DNA of 17,524 bases from Polynucleobacter sp. (lineage in GTDB: Bacteria > Pseudomonadota > Gammaproteobacteria > Burkholderiales > Burkholderiaceae), in NCBI GenBank assembly GCA_020059445.1, contig JAGVCB010000180.1:1-17524 (forward strand), given 5' to 3'. The notes beneath the pieces are model-generated. The model had not been told where the DNA came from. It saw only the letters and a list, made by a program, of their open reading frames with translations, and made no database searches. This document shows, in pieces, positions 17,200 through 17,524 of the stretch (positions within the stretch are counted from its first letter, which is position 1; every line of letters starts with the position of its first letter). The position numbers were made by a program, and so were the translations under genes.

Positions 17200-17224
17200 A
17201 ACGGGAGCCTAGCTCCCGTTTTTT
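17200..17224 (+). terminator. Strong rho-independent terminator after sucD
   Basis: A perfect nine-base-pair stem, AACGGGAGC (17200-17208) with GCTCCCGTT (17212-17220), closes a three-base loop. It runs into a tract of six T residues (17219-17224). Its position just after sucD marks the end of the sucCD transcript. Confidence 0.95.
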
Positions 17225-17252
17225 GTTTAGATAATAAAAATACGAGGTTGAC

Positions 17253-17524
17253 ATGGAATTTCTAGCGACGATTGATTGGGCCGTGATTGCTCAAATCATC
17301 ATGATTGATATTTTGTTGGGTGGCGATAACGCGGTGGTGATCGCCTTGGCTTGTCGTAACTTGCATCCTAACCAAAGACGCAAAGGCATCATGTGGGGTA
17401 CTGCAGGCGCGATCATCTTGCGTGTTGCCTTAGTGGCATTTGCAGTGACTTTGTTGCAAATCCCATTCTTGAAATTCACAGGCGGTATTTTGTTGTTGTG
17501 GATTGGCTATAAGTTGATGGTGCA
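17253..17524 (+). CDS. TerC/YjbE-family integral membrane protein, 5' part only
   Basis: Ninety codons are present before the window ends. Translation from the ATG at 17253 gives a polytopic membrane protein. The first helix contains IIMIDILLGGDNAVVIALA (about 15-33), with the acidic D19 and D25 and the GGDN motif characteristic of the TerC/YjbE family. Two further hydrophobic segments follow (about 48-68 and 72-89). Members of this family are linked to manganese export or metal and tellurite tolerance; the substrate here is not determinable. A GAGGT Shine-Dalgarno lies six bases upstream. The gene begins only 28 bases after the sucCD terminator, leaving no room for the Mn2+ (yybP-ykoY) riboswitch that precedes some family members. 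A GATAAT hexamer at 17230-17235 could be a -10 element. Confidence 0.9.
   Translation, partial: MEFLATIDWAVIAQIIMIDILLGGDNAVVIALACRNLHPNQRRKGIMWGTAGAIILRVALVAFAVTLLQIPFLKFTGGILLLWIGYKLMV

Overview
The window looks like a core chromosomal segment of a free-living betaproteobacterium of the Burkholderiaceae, most like Polynucleobacter. The evidence is the gene order recA-recX-DUF2889-sucC-sucD-TerC, the order miaB/ybeY/corC/lnt/glyQ/glyS/gmhB, moderate A+T content, and protein sequences that read as compact versions of Ralstonia/Burkholderia homologues. This identification rests on remembered synteny and protein appearance, not on a search. Nothing looks recently acquired: I see no IS elements, prophage genes, CRISPR array or toxin-antitoxin pair, and no gene-free stretch longer than about 215 bases.

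Layout. Positions 1-8746 hold a tightly packed minus-strand run, read from high to low coordinates: a Na+/H+ antiporter-family membrane protein, miaB (tRNA ms2i6A methylthiotransferase), ybeY (rRNA maturation endonuclease), corC (CBS-domain ion efflux-type protein), lnt (apolipoprotein N-acyltransferase), glyQ and glyS (glycyl-tRNA synthetase), and the 5' part of gmhB (heptose bisphosphate phosphatase, cut by the window edge). Gaps run from 52 bases down to overlaps, so this is probably one operon or two, mixing translation/RNA maturation with cell-envelope genes. A CAT-anticodon tRNA (probably elongator tRNA-Met) lies at 8961-9037, also on the minus strand.

Positions 9107-12645 hold a second minus-strand group: an OmpR-type response regulator, a TctE-like sensor kinase, a 74-residue DUF4212 protein (normally the small subunit of a two-part sodium/solute symporter) and a DUF6352-type protein of unknown function. 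The large symporter subunit expected beside DUF4212 is not there.

A 192-base divergent promoter region (12646-12837) separates this group from plus-strand recA. It carries a perfect LexA (SOS) box over the recA promoter. recA overlaps recX, a DUF2889 gene follows, and then sucC-sucD (succinyl-CoA ligase), closed by a strong intrinsic terminator at 17200-17224. The window ends inside a TerC-family membrane protein gene.

I found no convincing new multi-gene system. The observations most worth a second look are two apparent clean gene losses at conserved loci (phoH/ybeZ between miaB and ybeY, and the symporter large subunit after DUF4212), the translational coupling of a sensor kinase to the orphan DUF4212 membrane protein, and a three-half-site operator in front of recA.
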